DNA from: Montifringilla adamsi
Taxonomy: Eukaryota; Chordata; Aves; Passeriformes; Passeridae
Direction: 5' to 3'
Assembly: GCA_017590115.1 (NCBI GenBank)
Contig: JAGGNK010010225.1
Location: 9,474,834 to 9,538,833 of the forward strand
DNA length: 64,000 nt
Under the pieces are notes generated by a model that saw only the letters and a program-made list of their open reading frames with translations, was not told the origin of the DNA and made no database searches. Position numbers and translations under genes: made by a program. The first letter of the stretch is position 1. Every line of letters starts with the position of its first letter. This document shows positions 14,286 through 27,153 of this stretch, in pieces.

Positions 14286-15044
14286 CTCCAGATAAGTACT
14301 TGTTGCTAGTGGCATTTATTTTCAGTCAGCTGTATTTGATTTGAGCACTGGTTCTGGTTTACCTATTTTTAAATTTGAGAAAGGTGAGTGATTGTCAGGA
14401 ATAAATATAAAGAAAATGTGGTTCTGAGCTCCCCTTTGCATATTTCTGATGCTTAAGCCTGTGCTATTTCATTGGCTTTCCTGCAGACTGTAAATACTGT
14501 TCAAGTGAGAGTTTTAAAGAATGATATTTAACATCTCATTTAAATGATTAGGGCTGCATTCTTCACTAAAAACACTTAACAGTATCAGGAGGTAAGGATT
14601 AAACTCGTGGGTCTTCTCCAATTCCAGAGCTAAAGTACAGATAATAGAGGTGATTTTTCATACCTTGTGATGGAAAGAGTTGGTGTTCATCTGGTTTGAT
14701 GACATCAGTACAGTTGGTTCTCATGGGAAGTAATCTCGCCAGCAGATCTGCGGGAAGGAACCTCTATGCCTTTTCAGGTTAATAAAAGTGCTATGCATAT
14801 ATATGGATATTACTGTTGGAGTTGACAGTAAAGAAAACTTTGCTTTAAGGATTTGAAAATGTTACTGGAGAAGTACTGCTTGGGTAAATGTTGTTACTCG
14901 CTGGCGTGATGAATCTTAAGGAATATTTCACTTCATTCCATCTGACATAGCCTCCAGTGCCTGAGATTTACCAGTATTTCCAGAACACCTAGAGCTCAAG
15001 CATTCTTCTCTACATAACTCATACAGTATAATTGTAAGAGCTAA

Positions 15045-15069
15045 GGTAAGTTAGCTAAGCTAACTTACC
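15045..15069. repeat. 25-bp near-perfect palindrome
   Basis: GGTAAGTTAGCT, a single A, then AGCTAACTTACC: two 12-base arms that are exact reverse complements with a 1-base spacer. Confidence 0.95.
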
Positions 15070-18000
15070 AAAGTTCATCTATTCCATTCTCTGGTGGCTG
15101 GGGGGATGTTTATGGAACATAAACATCTGAGGGTTCCATTTTTTGGCAAGGTCTCTATCTTATCACCAAGAGATGCACTATCAACTTTGAGTCTTTTACA
15201 AATGAGAGTCATGGATTCCATATGAAGCGGACTTGGAATGTTGTTCTCAAGAATGAAGGGAAGTAATTAATAAAACATTCATTTCCAATTCCAGCTCTGT
15301 CCTTGCTAGGAGTGCTGGAGAGAGTTTATTCTAATGATTATTGTCCTCTTGTATTTGCTGCAGTTGCTAGGTATTCAGTGCAGCTTTGGGGGGCTGGCCA
15401 GAGCAGCTGTTACGCTGAATAGATCCCTCAGCTAATACAGCTAGAGCAGAGGTTTGATCAAGATGAACAAGGTGACAGAGTGATAGAACAAAAGGGCTGC
15501 TCTGGTGAAAGGGGCCATATCAGACCAGCATTATGATGGGCCTGTTGCAGCAGGGGCTTGGGGAGAATTGCAGGAGCGTGGCACATGGTTCATTGTGTGG
15601 TACTATCCCAAATCTATGACCCACTGTGTGTTCAGCAGAATGTTTTAAGGGAGTGCATTAGGCAGCAAGAAATTCAATCCAGTGCTTCCTGCTTTGAAGC
15701 CTGCTGTAGGAGTTCCTTTTATTTGGAAGCTGATGCAGCAGGCTGTACTGTGCTAGCAGAGTGGAAGCAGCAAGGGAGGAAAACTGCTTGTAACGCGTGG
15801 CAAAGCAAATTGAAAAGAAGCCAGAAGGAAGGGGCCAGAAGGAAGCATTCTTTATCTAGAATGACTGAAAATTATTATTAAAATGTTCCTGTCTCTCATT
15901 CCATAAGACTAAGTTCTCTGATCCACCATTCCACCATCCTTTTTATTTTTTTCCTTTCTGCGTTATCTTATCTGTGGTATTGCTGTCGCTTTGATGGTTT
16001 AATTGTACATGTCTTTTGACCTCTTTAATTATAGCCTTGTGTTGGGCCACTCTTCCTTGCCTTGACCAGGTGGCCAAATGGCATCATCTTACCTTCTTCA
16101 ACTAAAGTGTTTCAAAGGAAATGGTTTTCTCATGCAGGGAACACTTCCCATTGTATAAATCTCTCTCCTTGGATCTCGAATTTGTGGCTTGGGTCTCCTC
16201 GGTCTCATGTAACTGCATTTTCCTCCTCTCAATCTCCTATTTGCAAGTTTGCTTCCAGCCATCTCTCCAGTTTACCATCATCATCTTTTTCTCCTCAGAA
16301 TGAAGATATTTTTTTTCCCCCATATTTGTCTCCTTGCTCATCAGCTTTGTGACTCGTAACTGCTTTTCTACAGTTCATCAAAAGTCATTAGCAGATGCTG
16401 GGTTCAATGAAGAAACTATGGTTTCCCTGCCATAGAGAAGATAGGACTTGTCAAGACTGAGAAGTGTACTGATAGTGACTTCACCTGTATCTTCCTATTT
16501 AAGTGGTTGAAATGTAGATCTCAGATAACAGCTTGTTTAGCCAAAGCAATGTTGTAGAGGAAAGTGACTTGTTGTTTTTGCTCAAATAAAAGTAAATGCT
16601 AAATCCAAATTTCTTAGGTTTAGTTAGCATAAATATTTTTTATGTGACACCTCGGGGAATATGTTTGCAGGAATTTTTGTTCCAGAGAATATGATTGAAA
16701 TTAAAAAGGTATGTTTATAATTGTTTTCAGTGTCACAACTGGGTGACTTATCATTTGTAATATTTCATGAAGGGAGTACTCATATTTGTGGCTCCCAATA
16801 ATGTTTCCATGTGCATGTATGTCTGTGCTTCTGTCTTGATCAGATAACAGTTTCGTCAAGATAATTACCATAAGAAAAATAATTGCATTTTTGGTTAATT
16901 GTATTTTCAGTTGTGTCTGAAGTTGCACTTGTGCATCAGAGTATGTTGTGCTACATAAACAAATGAGTTAGCTGTAAAAAGGAGCAGGAACTTTATGTTA
17001 CTCTGGTTGCACAATTAGAGTTTGTGAGTTCGTTTCTTTTACAGTTGGCTTGTTGGTCTAACACGAAGTGCAGATTGTGTTGTAGACATGCTCACAGCAG
17101 AAATCCAGTGATATTGGCATGAGGTTAAAAACTGGAAAATAATTCAGTATGATTATGAAGTTTTTATTACCCAGTCTTGATAATATATAAGTGTAAAATC
17201 AAAAGGCAGAGCCGAAAGCAAGGGAAAAATATGTGTACTTTTATGTTTCTTGCCTAGACATCCTTTTACAAAGTAATAAAGCGGAGGTAATAGGGCACTA
17301 TTGCTGTGTCAAATTTAAACAAATCGAAGTTTGGCACAAAAATAAGTTCAGAATTTTACCAGGCAGATCTACATCAGTAGAGAATGCATTTTTATTGTAT
17401 ATTCATCATTTTACTGGAGTCTGTATCCACAGAAAATTTGCAGAAACACCTGTGGTAAATGTTCTTGTACATTTTAGTCTTTTTAAGTGTTCTTCTTAAG
17501 TTGGTGAAATGGAAGATAAATGTGAATATCAAATTCTGTGGAGAAAAATGTGGGAAAAAAAATCTTATCACCTAATAATAAAGGATGGAGCAACTTTTGA
17601 TTATTTTGCATATTAGAGGTTTGTCTGTCTTTTGGAGAGAGACATTGTAAAATTTGGTTTTGTTTTCTTAATTGCACTGTCCAAGTAATTTTTGTCCATT
17701 GCCACTGTTTTACAGCTACCTCTATTAGGCCATATGCTTGCCTATGTCTGCAATTATTTTTTTTGCTTTCCAAGGTCTCAAGTCTACAGTTCATCTTTTG
17801 GCAAATTCTGTGAAATTAAGTGCTTATTTTTTATTCTTTTGCTTGGATCCCATGTGATAAAGTCTTGTAGATTAACTATATTTGCAGGTTTAGTGTGACT
17901 TGGATGGAAGCTCGCTGTATGGAAATAACGGCTCCCATCTGTTTTGGAATAAATTGCTTGTCATAGTGTCTTTATAAGGTGAACGCTTGTCACAGACATC

Positions 18001-21000
18001 CTTCTGTTTCTGCCTTGATTATATTTCTGACTTGACCACTTCAGTTTTCAGAGAACTTGAAAGTTGCTGAAGAATGACCTTACAGTCTCCATTATTAATT
18101 TCACATTCATAAATAAATGGTTTTCACTGAAAACATTCAGCACTCTGCTCATAATGAGCTGAGGCAAGGAAAATGCATGTTCCTTCTTTCTTATCTTCTT
18201 CTTTTGGCTGTGTTTTGATAGAAATGGATATAATTTTATAAAAGTAGATAAGCAACATTTTTGCACCAAATTAAATACTGAACTAATTGCTTTCAGATCT
18301 ACATGTACATGCTCTTCTTCTGGGCCTGTTTGTTCTCTGCTCTTTTTATTTGTGTACATATTTGGTCTACTCTTAATTCCTTTATAAGAACAGTCTTTGA
18401 GAAGAATTATGGTGGTTGCTGGGAATGTGGGTGGGATATAGCAGATACCAAACTGCTGATGTTTAAAAGCATCTCAACCCCATGCAGAAGCCAACTTCAG
18501 TGCAAAGGGTCTCTTCTCTCTCAACAGTATTCCAGTGAGCCCAGAAAAACCCTGGCTTGCATCAGTAAGTGACCTGATGAATGAATTATTACAAAAAGGA
18601 GGGGACCAAATGTTTTCTGGCAACTTTGCTAGACATAAAGGTTGCTCTTTTTAACCCTTTAAAATGCCCTTTAATCAGTGGCACTGGCCCTAAGTGAACC
18701 ATTTCTGATCTAATGAGTGATTTACTTCTCTTAATCTCTCTGAGATTTGCTTCTGCTTTTAGGACAGGAAAACTACAGCTATCTTATTCTTTCTTTCTGT
18801 TTTGCACCTTTCACTACCTCCTGTATGAATCTAGAAATATAATGGGTGGTAAGAGCTCTTTCCCACACCAACAATTTCAGCTCCACATTGGGAACACATT
18901 ATCTGGGACAAAAAAAAAAGTTTATGTCTTCTACTGGTTCTTAATAATTACTTTGGTCACTTGAGAGTAGAAAATACCATAATACATTGGCTTTTCCTGG
19001 GATATGATGGCAAAAGTACATTCAATTTAATTGTAAGGCAACAAATGAAGATGCATGATTAAGCAACATGGAGTCAAATACAGTTCAGTGTTGATAAATA
19101 TAAAGTGATACTCACTAAGGAAAAAACACTTGATTAATTCCTCATTGCCGCCTGATTTTGAATTAGCTGAATGCACTTCAGACATTTCCTTTTTTTTACA
19201 CCCACTCCCTGTATATCCTTGTATGCTAATTAGTGAGATCTTCTATTTAATATGGATCAGCTTACAAAATAAATAAATGTTAAAGTTTATGAGAAGCAGC
19301 TCTGAAAAAATAATACGAAATTGTAAATCCAGTATAGAAATAAATTACTTGGCGCACAGATTTATGGTTAACGTATTCTGGTTTTACTGTTTCACAAGGA
19401 TGCAGCTAAAATAGGGAGACTTTCAAACTGTTGAAATGGAATTTGAAAGACAGTAAAAGGATGAAAATAATAAGAGTTTCCTTTTTTAAAATTAATCTCT
19501 GAAACTAGGTAGTAGTGGAAAATACACTGGCATCATGTTTGGCTTTTCTCAAGGTGTGATGGTAAAGGGATATTCAACCAAATTCTAAGGCAACAAGCTA
19601 AAAATTAGCACCCAGTTTTTTTCTAATGAATAGAGTATTAATCTGTTAAATAAATGCACATTTATCTCAGAAGCTTTTTAGGATTAAATTAAAGAATTAA
19701 GTCGATATATACATGTACCAAGAACACCCACAGCTTCATTAGACACAATTAAATAAAAATTTAGGAGGCATGTGCATTTTCATACATCACTGCACCAGGC
19801 ACCTAGGAAATGACAGAGGTTAAGAATAAATAATTTTCATATTATTCTCATGTAGTATTTCAGCATTTCAGGTTGAAAAACAGAACTGCTTGACTCTTCT
19901 TAACTCTGGAAATTTTGAATGTATATGTAGGTGAGACTAAGTTGGTCAATCAGTTTTAATGAGAACCATGTCAGTTTTAAAGGTGATACAAAACATCAGT
20001 GCAGAATCCTGAATAGCACAGGAATAAAACTTTCTGTGAGAATTGCATGAACAGACGTTCAAATTTCTTTGGCATTTTTGAAAGGAAGCCACCATGCATT
20101 GGTGTACAAATGCCTGTGCATTCACCTGTCTTATTTCTGGAAGGGATCAAGATACTTGGATAAAAGAATCAACAAAAGGAACTATTTCTCCAGTGTCTAC
20201 TTGTGTTAATTTTCTTGGTGGGAAGTAGCTATATTATTTTATTATTTCTTAGCAAGAAAGAGAACTATTAGGATCTTGGCTGGCAATCCTGCAGCTAAGC
20301 AATAAAGAGAGTGAAATTACTGTTTGATGTGGTTAGGGTGGGTCAGTACTGGATAATACCAAGTGGTGAAATCCTATCATCTTGAAAGTATATCTCAAGT
20401 GACCGAGTTAGCTGACATCAGATTGTCTCCATTTTATTGAAATACCTGTCTTTAGATTATCTGTTCATGTCTTTTTTTGCCAGTGGAACATGGGACAGTA
20501 TCGCTTCTTTAACTTCCATTTATATAGTTGTATCTTGGTTTGTAATAAATAAATGTTAATGTCACATAAATAGAGAAGAGTAGCCTGAGTCTTGTTGTTG
20601 AGTCTGACAACAACAATTGCACTATTGTTTGAGACAGTTTGTAGCAAACTTTATGTGTTTTCTCAGATACCAATAGTCTGAGGGTGGTGTCATAAGAACT
20701 GTCTGTATTATTTTGTTTGGAAAGTGTAGCTCAGGGTTGCTTCAAGGAAACAGAACTTTCCAAGACTGCTAATTTAGCCTTGATTAGGGATATTATGTTT
20801 TTTGTAGATAGAAGGTAGAATGAAACTCATTTGAGATTTGATATTCTCTCAAAACTTCCCTAAGCTTTCCATTTTTTAGAATTTTTTTTGCCACCTTCTT
20901 AAGAATGAGAGGTTGGGGAGAGAAATGTGAGTTCCATGCACATCCTCAGTTGATTTTCACAAGAATATCTCTGGCTTCATTAGGAGTGAGACTCTTAAAG

Positions 21001-24000
21001 CTCCTTCAAAATTCATGCTTCTAAATCAAAACCAGATGTGCCAATAGTGTGCATTTTCAGTGTAGTTTTCTTTTGCTCTTTTTCCTATCTACCCCTGCCC
21101 AACTCAACAAAAAAAATTATTTTGGAATGTTTTTTTTGGACTTCTTTGAGGTTATTCACACCATTTGTTAGGATCCTTCAGTAAGGCTGTTAAGTTTTAG
21201 CTTAAGTTACCTTGCTTAATTGGATTTGTGTACCTTTATAAAAATTGAAAAAGAAACATGAAGCTGTTTTGAAATTACTTTTTCTGTTTGTAACTTTTTT
21301 GTTACGAATTTTAATATCCATTTTCTAATGTACTTGCATGTAGTTTATTTTCTTAATCACATGCTCTGTTTTACATAAACATCTTTCCATCTCTCTACCA
21401 CCAATTTACAACTTACAACAGTTTTACTGTTGTACAGTTTAGTCAACTGTGTCTTTCCCCATCACTATTAATTTTCCCTTTCAGCCTCCAGTCCTACTAT
21501 CATATTTGACTTTTGTTCCTCTTTTTCCAATAAATTATGTCGGTTCTAAATACTACAGATGTTTCACCTAGAATTGTTTCAGAATATTCCCATAGCATTG
21601 GCATGATCATGGTCCATGACCCAGTTATCTCAGGCTTTGGCAAATTGCATATTTTGATTTCTCCTTGGCGTCTCACAATCTTTATCTCTCTGCTGTTTTC
21701 TTTCACCTAAGTCTTCATTTTTTGCAGTCTGCTGTAAATGTGTTCCTGGAATCCTTTTCCTGGTTTCTGATCTCAGTCTACATCGCCTCTCCTCTTCTTC
21801 CAGAATTTAACACAACAATGCCTGTCTCTCGAATATATCTCTTCCCATCTCTCTCACTCATGCCAAGTGTTCTGCCAGCACAGTGTGCTGTGCCATTTTT
21901 CCACTTTGTCCCAAAGTTTGACTCACACCTTCCTTCACAAAAGCTTAGATTACTGGAATTCATCAAGTCATTGTCTTACGACTGCATCTAGTATTTTTCC
22001 CCACAACCTTCCAACACTGATATTTTATAAATTTGTTTAGCAGTCGTTTTGGAAGAGAAAACCTTTTAGGGTAAATGATAAGTTTTTGAAGTAGATCTCC
22101 CCCTTCTCCTCCTCTCTTTACCAAAACTCACTGTTGAAAGAGGTTGAAAAGATGAATCAACACTTTAAAAAGTGACTTCATTCCTATGAGGGGAAAGAGA
22201 AATAGGTTAGTAAGATGTGGTTGATTTGTTTTCATCTGACCTAAGACCTGAATTGGTTATAAAACACATTAAATATTGATCTAGCTGGGGGACTGTGCTG
22301 TAGCTTTGTACTCACTATAGTTGCATTCTTTGGTTTAGAAAATCTCTCCAGTATTCTTCTTCACTAAAAGTATTTCCATTTGAGAAATAGAAATATATTT
22401 TCTTAAATGCTAGATATAAGACTTACACCAGTTTGTTCTAGCTAGCAGTGGTTTTTTTATCTGCTAATATTTCTTATGTCAGCTTTTGAATAACTTTTCA
22501 GAATGAAGGCATGCAATTTCACAGTGATATTTTGAGTAGAAAGTTTGATGTATATGCTGAAAAAATCAACAATATGATGCTTAACTCTTTGTTTCTAAAT
22601 CTTCACCAAACTTTCCTAGTTTATGTCTTTGTGCTTACATGATGACATCTCTAAGTAAAATCTTCTGTATCTCTGCATCAGGGGAAACTACCAATAGCTC
22701 CGAATTACATCTGAATTAAATTCAGTAAATAAATATGTGAGAGAAGCAGGTAGTTATTGCTACAGCAGGCCTGCTACTTGAACAAATCTGAACACCAGCA
22801 TGCTAGTTTAAATGAGAAATCTTGCTTTTTGTTACCTGTACTCTTGTGTTAAAGCAAATACCTCAGTTGCAATTCACTGCTTTCTTGAATACTCTTGTGT
22901 CGTGTTTATTTGTTTGCATTTTAAAATACTAGTTACATGATCTAGCATTCTGTCAAAATTTTATAATTTCCACTTCAAATGGTAAATTATGTAGATAGTG
23001 TGGCTTTAACTCGTTTGATTTGATGCTGTATGTTTTTAAATTAATTTCTCTCTAAGCTTTTTGCAAGGAATAGTAACCCACTGCAGAGAGGTTACAGTAC
23101 TATGGACTCTGTCTGTTCTGCCTTAATGATACAAGGGAATAGTTGAGCAAGAATAAATGAGGTACTTTTGGTGAGTAGAAATGTGAGCTGACTGTCAGTG
23201 TGAGATTGGTTCTAGGAGCAGTTAGCCAGCAGTAATAGGGCACACTTGAGTAATTGAATTTGCATAACAAGGCTTGCTGAAGAGATCTGACAGGCCCAGA
23301 GATTTGTCTGGCTGGAGATCTCCAGATGGACGTGACCACGCAGCAGCTGGGTGGCACGTTTCTCAGCATGGTCAGCAACACCCAGACTGTCAGCTGGCCT
23401 CTGCAATTGCAAAGCCCTGGCAGGCCAGCTGGTGGCTTCTGACAGCCAGTGGCCCCGTTAGAGAATCTTTTCATTCTGCCTGTCAGGGTACAGGACCTGC
23501 AGGGACCAGTGGTAAGATGTAACAAGTCACCAGTGAGAGTTGTTAAGATGCTTCAGAAACCTGCTTCTGTTAAATAGCTGCTGCTTTACCGCTGAGAGTG
23601 AACCTTCTGAAAGCTTTTACCATCCTTTAACAAGGACAGGACTATCCTGTTCTCCAGTATTTTGTTTGGAAATCTATTACTTGGTGTTAGTTTCTACATG
23701 TTTAGTTTCAATACCAATATTTTTACATCTAAGCAAGCATGCCCAGTCAGTAACAGAAATACATTTTATGTGCTTATTACTTTTACAAGAGAAAATACTA
23801 AAGCTTTTGTTCATGTGTCCTTTCCAAGGATACTGATATTACTGTATTTTAGATTTAGCAGTTTGCTTAAACAGAGCAGTTTATGGAAATACACTGTAAA
23901 GGAAGGCATTAGAAACAGTGCAGGCAACAACTGTTTTAATTGGTTAGTGTGCATAAATATTCTGTGGGGTAGGAAAATAATATCCATAATACTAGAAATC

Positions 24001-24538
24001 TTGTCCTTTTTCAACCCGCAAGAAGTGATGCAAATATTAGATCTCTTGCTGCTGTAGCCCAAGTTGCTTGGTCCTAACATCCCTGAGCCCCAGCCACTAA
24101 GCATTAAGCTGTTGGATTTAAACTCTGTATGCCCTTGCAAACTTGGGAAAGTTCCTGTTCCCCAGGAGTTTAGAATTCAGGTTGTTCCACTCCCAAGACA
24201 GTAAAAAAACCACTAATGAGAGTCACATATTCTCATCCACTTATTGTTTCTGTCCTCGGTGGTGTTGTTTTGCCCTGTTTGCAAGGTGACTGAACAAGCA
24301 GGTGCCTGCTGTCTAACATACAGACTATTGATTTGAACATTCTTTTTTTTTTTTTTAATGTATGCAGAACCCCACCAAACTGAAGGAACTAAAAGTCATT
24401 TTTTTAGTGGATATGGTACCCCTAGCCATCCTAATTTCTAAAGGCTATCACCAAGTTATTAATTTTGGGAAGCTGGAGGAGAGACGTGTTTAGTACTGTT
24501 CTTCAAGTGTCAGTTTCTGGGTTGTTCGTATGGTTAGT

Positions 24539-24997
24539 TGATGCCTTGAGTTTTAGCTTTCATATTTTTAGGTTCTGTACTGCCTAGGTGTGTAGCTCTG
24601 AGCTTCATATTAAGTGTTAGTAAGCTCTCTTCACAGAGTTGGTACACAAGACCATCCTTTTCCACCTTGAGACCATGGACAGCCATTACAACGTTCAGGT
24701 CCAAAAAGCATAAACAATGGTGGACTAAAGAGAGAAAACAAACAGGATGGGACTTCATAATCTGAAGCTGTAATTGGACAATTAACCCTAATACGCAAAT
24801 GGACCAGAAATTTATAAAAGTGTGAAACCTTGTGACTGGTCATCCATTTTGTGACCATTTTGGATCCGTCTTGGGTGTAGCCCTGGCCAGGCTCTGTACT
24901 GCCCAAGATATATACTTTAAAGCCTTTCAATATATACCTACTTTATTCTCTTAGCTCTGTCTAGTCTCTGTTCCAGATTCAGCCTCTCAAGGCATCA
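24539..24997 (+). mobile_element. Probable solo LTR, sense, with 12-bp inverted ends
   Basis: A 459-bp element starts TGATGCCTTGAG and ends CTCAAGGCATCA, a perfect 12-bp terminal inverted repeat with TG...CA ends. It contains a TATA box (TATAAAAG, 24813-24820) and a second TATA-rich stretch (24909-24914). Its closing part, with tctgtctagtctctgttcc then agattcagcctctc, resembles the U5 end of avian ERV LTRs as I recall them. No primer-binding site or internal viral sequence follows, so it is a solo LTR. No convincing target duplication is seen: TAGT against TAAT, one mismatch. A short-TIR DNA transposon is the alternative but fits the TATA and U5-like content less well. Confidence 0.68.
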
Positions 24998-25026
24998 TAA
25001 TCATTCATGGACTTCTGTCCAGTTGC

Positions 25027-25100
25027 AGAGTCATAGAATCGTGGAATGGTTTAGACTGGAAGGACCTTAAAGATCATCTAGTTGCAACTGGTCCACTTGC
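25027..25100 (-). mobile_element. Short CR1 tail fragment, antisense
   Basis: The sequence gagtcatagaatcgtggaat followed by ggtttagactggaaggacc and ttaaagatcatctag is the reversed CR1 3' end. The similarity stops after about 75 bases. A second antisense CR1 begins about 150 bases further on, so this is a separate very short insertion or a piece cut off by a later event. Confidence 0.8.
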
Positions 25101-25249
25101 AAGTCAGTAGCCCTAACTTTTACATTCTTTCTGAAAAATCTGATGTCAAAGCTGAACATCAGACCCATGCTTCTAACTTTGTTTTGTTTCTTCCTATCAA
25201 GTAGCATTCAGCATTTGTAAACCCAGCCAGTCCATTACAGGATAATTAA

Positions 25250-25595
25250 CAGAATTACAGAACGGTTCAGGCTGGAAAGGACCTTAAAGATCACCTAGTT
25301 CCAGCAGCCTGGCACAGGCAGGAAGACCTTTCACTAGACCAGGTTGCTCAAAGTCCCATCGAACCTGGCCTTAAACATTTCCAGGCATGGAGAGTCCACC
25401 CTTTACCCTGAAAAGGGAGTACCTTTCCAGGGTAAGCTGTACCACTGCCTCACCACCCTCACTGTAAACAATATCTTCCTAATATCCAATCTAAACCTGT
25501 TCTCTTCCAGTTTAAATTCTGCTATCAGATTTCTGTCTTATTCACTTTATTATTCCTGTCACTTATCACCCTTATCACGAACTTTATCTAGTTCT
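25250..25595 (-). mobile_element. CR1 3' fragment, antisense
   Basis: Read on the + strand this starts with the reversed CR1 tail (gaattacagaacggttcagg, then ctggaaaggaccttaaagat). It continues through the reversed distal coding region, with the typical words ttgctcaaagtcccatc, cctggccttaaacatttcc and cctcaccaccctcac. The 5' side of the element fades out near 25595. It is old and truncated. Confidence 0.88.
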
Positions 25596-26154
25596 TACTT
25601 TTGACTTCTGAAAGTTTGGGGGCCTTTGCCACTCTGAAGTCATGGCAACCTGGCTGTAGTCTCTTACCTCCCCACTTAATAATTTGAAGGTTCTCCTACC
25701 CCTGGAAGACTCATCTAGTTTAATGGTTCATGCCTCTGCAGCGGGGCTGGGATTTTCTGCCTGGACTTCTGCACCCTGGCTTTAGTCTGGCTGAAAGTCT
25801 TCTTTTGATGCAGGGGGATGTTGTACCCAACTCACTTCTGATTACTTGGTAGCAGAAGGGACTTCTTGTGCACAGAGGACTCTGTTGGTGAGTGCAGTGT
25901 GAAATAGCCTCACGAGACATCCCATTCATCCATCTGTGAGCCCACTCTAGCACACTGTTTAACACTGGATCCATTTCTCTGTAAACAGACTTGTATTCCC
26001 ACCCGAACTCCTGCACTCTGTTTTTAGCAGGCTGGTGCCTATGGCACTGTCTGGAATCAACTGTACCGTGTCCTGTTGTGATAGATCTGTTTCATCCAAC
26101 TTATTCTTCTACAGGATGCATAAGTTCCCTTTTGTCTCAAGGAGAGATAGATGA

Positions 26155-26246
26155 GATTGTTAAAATAAGAACAAAAGCTTGACAGTTTGGAGGGACAGGT
26201 GATTGTTAAAATAAGAACAAAAGCTTGACAGTTTGGAGGGACAGGT
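26155..26246. repeat. Perfect 46-bp tandem duplication
   Basis: Bases 26155-26200 (starting gattgttaaaataagaac) are repeated without a single mismatch at 26201-26246, directly head to tail. The perfect identity points to a recent duplication, or to an assembly artefact. Confidence 0.95.
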
Positions 26247-27123
26247 ATGTTTAGTTTTTTAATCAAGAGCATTTTGATACCACCTCAGACATTGTCCAGA
26301 AAGGCTTCTTTTTTGAAAAGAGCTCTGTATGAATGGAAAATGAGTAAGAGAAATTGTGAAAATAAAGACCACTCTGATTGTTTTATAGGCTTTCGACATT
26401 TTTACTTGTATTTTTTCTTGTCAACTGTAAAAAATGCTTAGCATGCAGTAAGTATTTTACAGAAACTTCTGCTTTGAAAGAAGTGGAATAATGCCATTAA
26501 ACCTTTTAATTAATTTTTATATCAGTTCATCAGTGAAGGCTGAAATAACAGGTTATAAATTTTGTTGAATCCTGTGATGCTGCAACATAAACCTTGCAAG
26601 ATTTGGCTTGTAGAATGGGAACCTCAAAGCATTTCTGTTCAAACAGCAGTGATGAATGAGAAAATCATTGGTTTGTGTCCCTCAGATTAAAAAAAAGGGC
26701 ATGTAGAGAACATACTCAACAAAACTGTCTTCCTTTGCCACCCCTGAGTTTTTGTTACATGTATTGTTTTTGGGTATTGTACTTGAAGTCTGATGTGTAT
26801 ATAATCCCTGTAAGAACATAATATAAATAAGAAGAAACCTTTTGAATGCACTTTTATCTGATGCCAGACATGTCCTTTTTAGGACATCAACTTGTGATTT
26901 AATGGGTTTTTTTCATTAATTTAAAGATAATATTACTGAGAAATACCATTAATAGACTATTTTCTCCTGACTCAATAGTGCAAATCTCTAATCAAAACAC
27001 TGAGCAGCTACTTCAAAACGAGAGATTTGGCAATCTTTGGAGATGCTTACATGATCATTTTATTAGCTAACCCTTGACACAAGATGGAAAATAGCCTTTT
27101 TAAGAGTAAATGATGTATCTTTC

Positions 27124-27153
27124 TTTTTTTTTTTTTTGTTTTGTGTGTGTGTG
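27124..27153. repeat. T14 run next to a short (GT)n tract
   Basis: A run of 14 T (27124-27137) is followed by a short GT repeat at 27143-27153. Low-complexity DNA. Confidence 0.85.

Larger units (their letters stand above)
11940..24530. other. Intron stretch with small repeats, no gene
   Basis: Contains the 12-bp triple repeat at 14250, the palindrome at 15045, a diverged pair of about 85-bp segments near 18964 and 19510, and a GC-richer block at 23280-23520. Several open frames were read for known protein families and none was recognised. Confidence 0.55.

Noticed and set aside
14560..14600. A possible HIBADH exon 4 end: gtatcaggag|gtaagg reads V-S-G-G before a good donor, as expected for DAPVSGG.
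   Set aside because: The codons before it read H-L-T instead of D-A-P, and no upstream family sequence is in frame. Chance match.
16064..16080. CTCF-like word accaggtggcc.
   Set aside because: Only about 10 of 14 core positions agree; the leading CC and the trailing RS do not fit. Too weak beside the 6063 and 32508 sites.
22760..22785. Perfect 12-bp palindrome agcaggcctgct.
   Set aside because: A 12-base palindrome is expected several times by chance in 64 kb; no context supports a role.
23100..23525. Long opposing open frames (82 and 141 residues) as a possible gene.
   Set aside because: Neither resembles any protein family I know, there are no convincing splice signals around them, and both strands are open at once as expected of a GC-richer stretch.
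24998..25026. A retroviral primer-binding site after the 24539-24997 LTR.
   Set aside because: The following bases do not match the 3' end of any tRNA that I recognise, and CR1 begins within 30 bases, so no provirus is attached.
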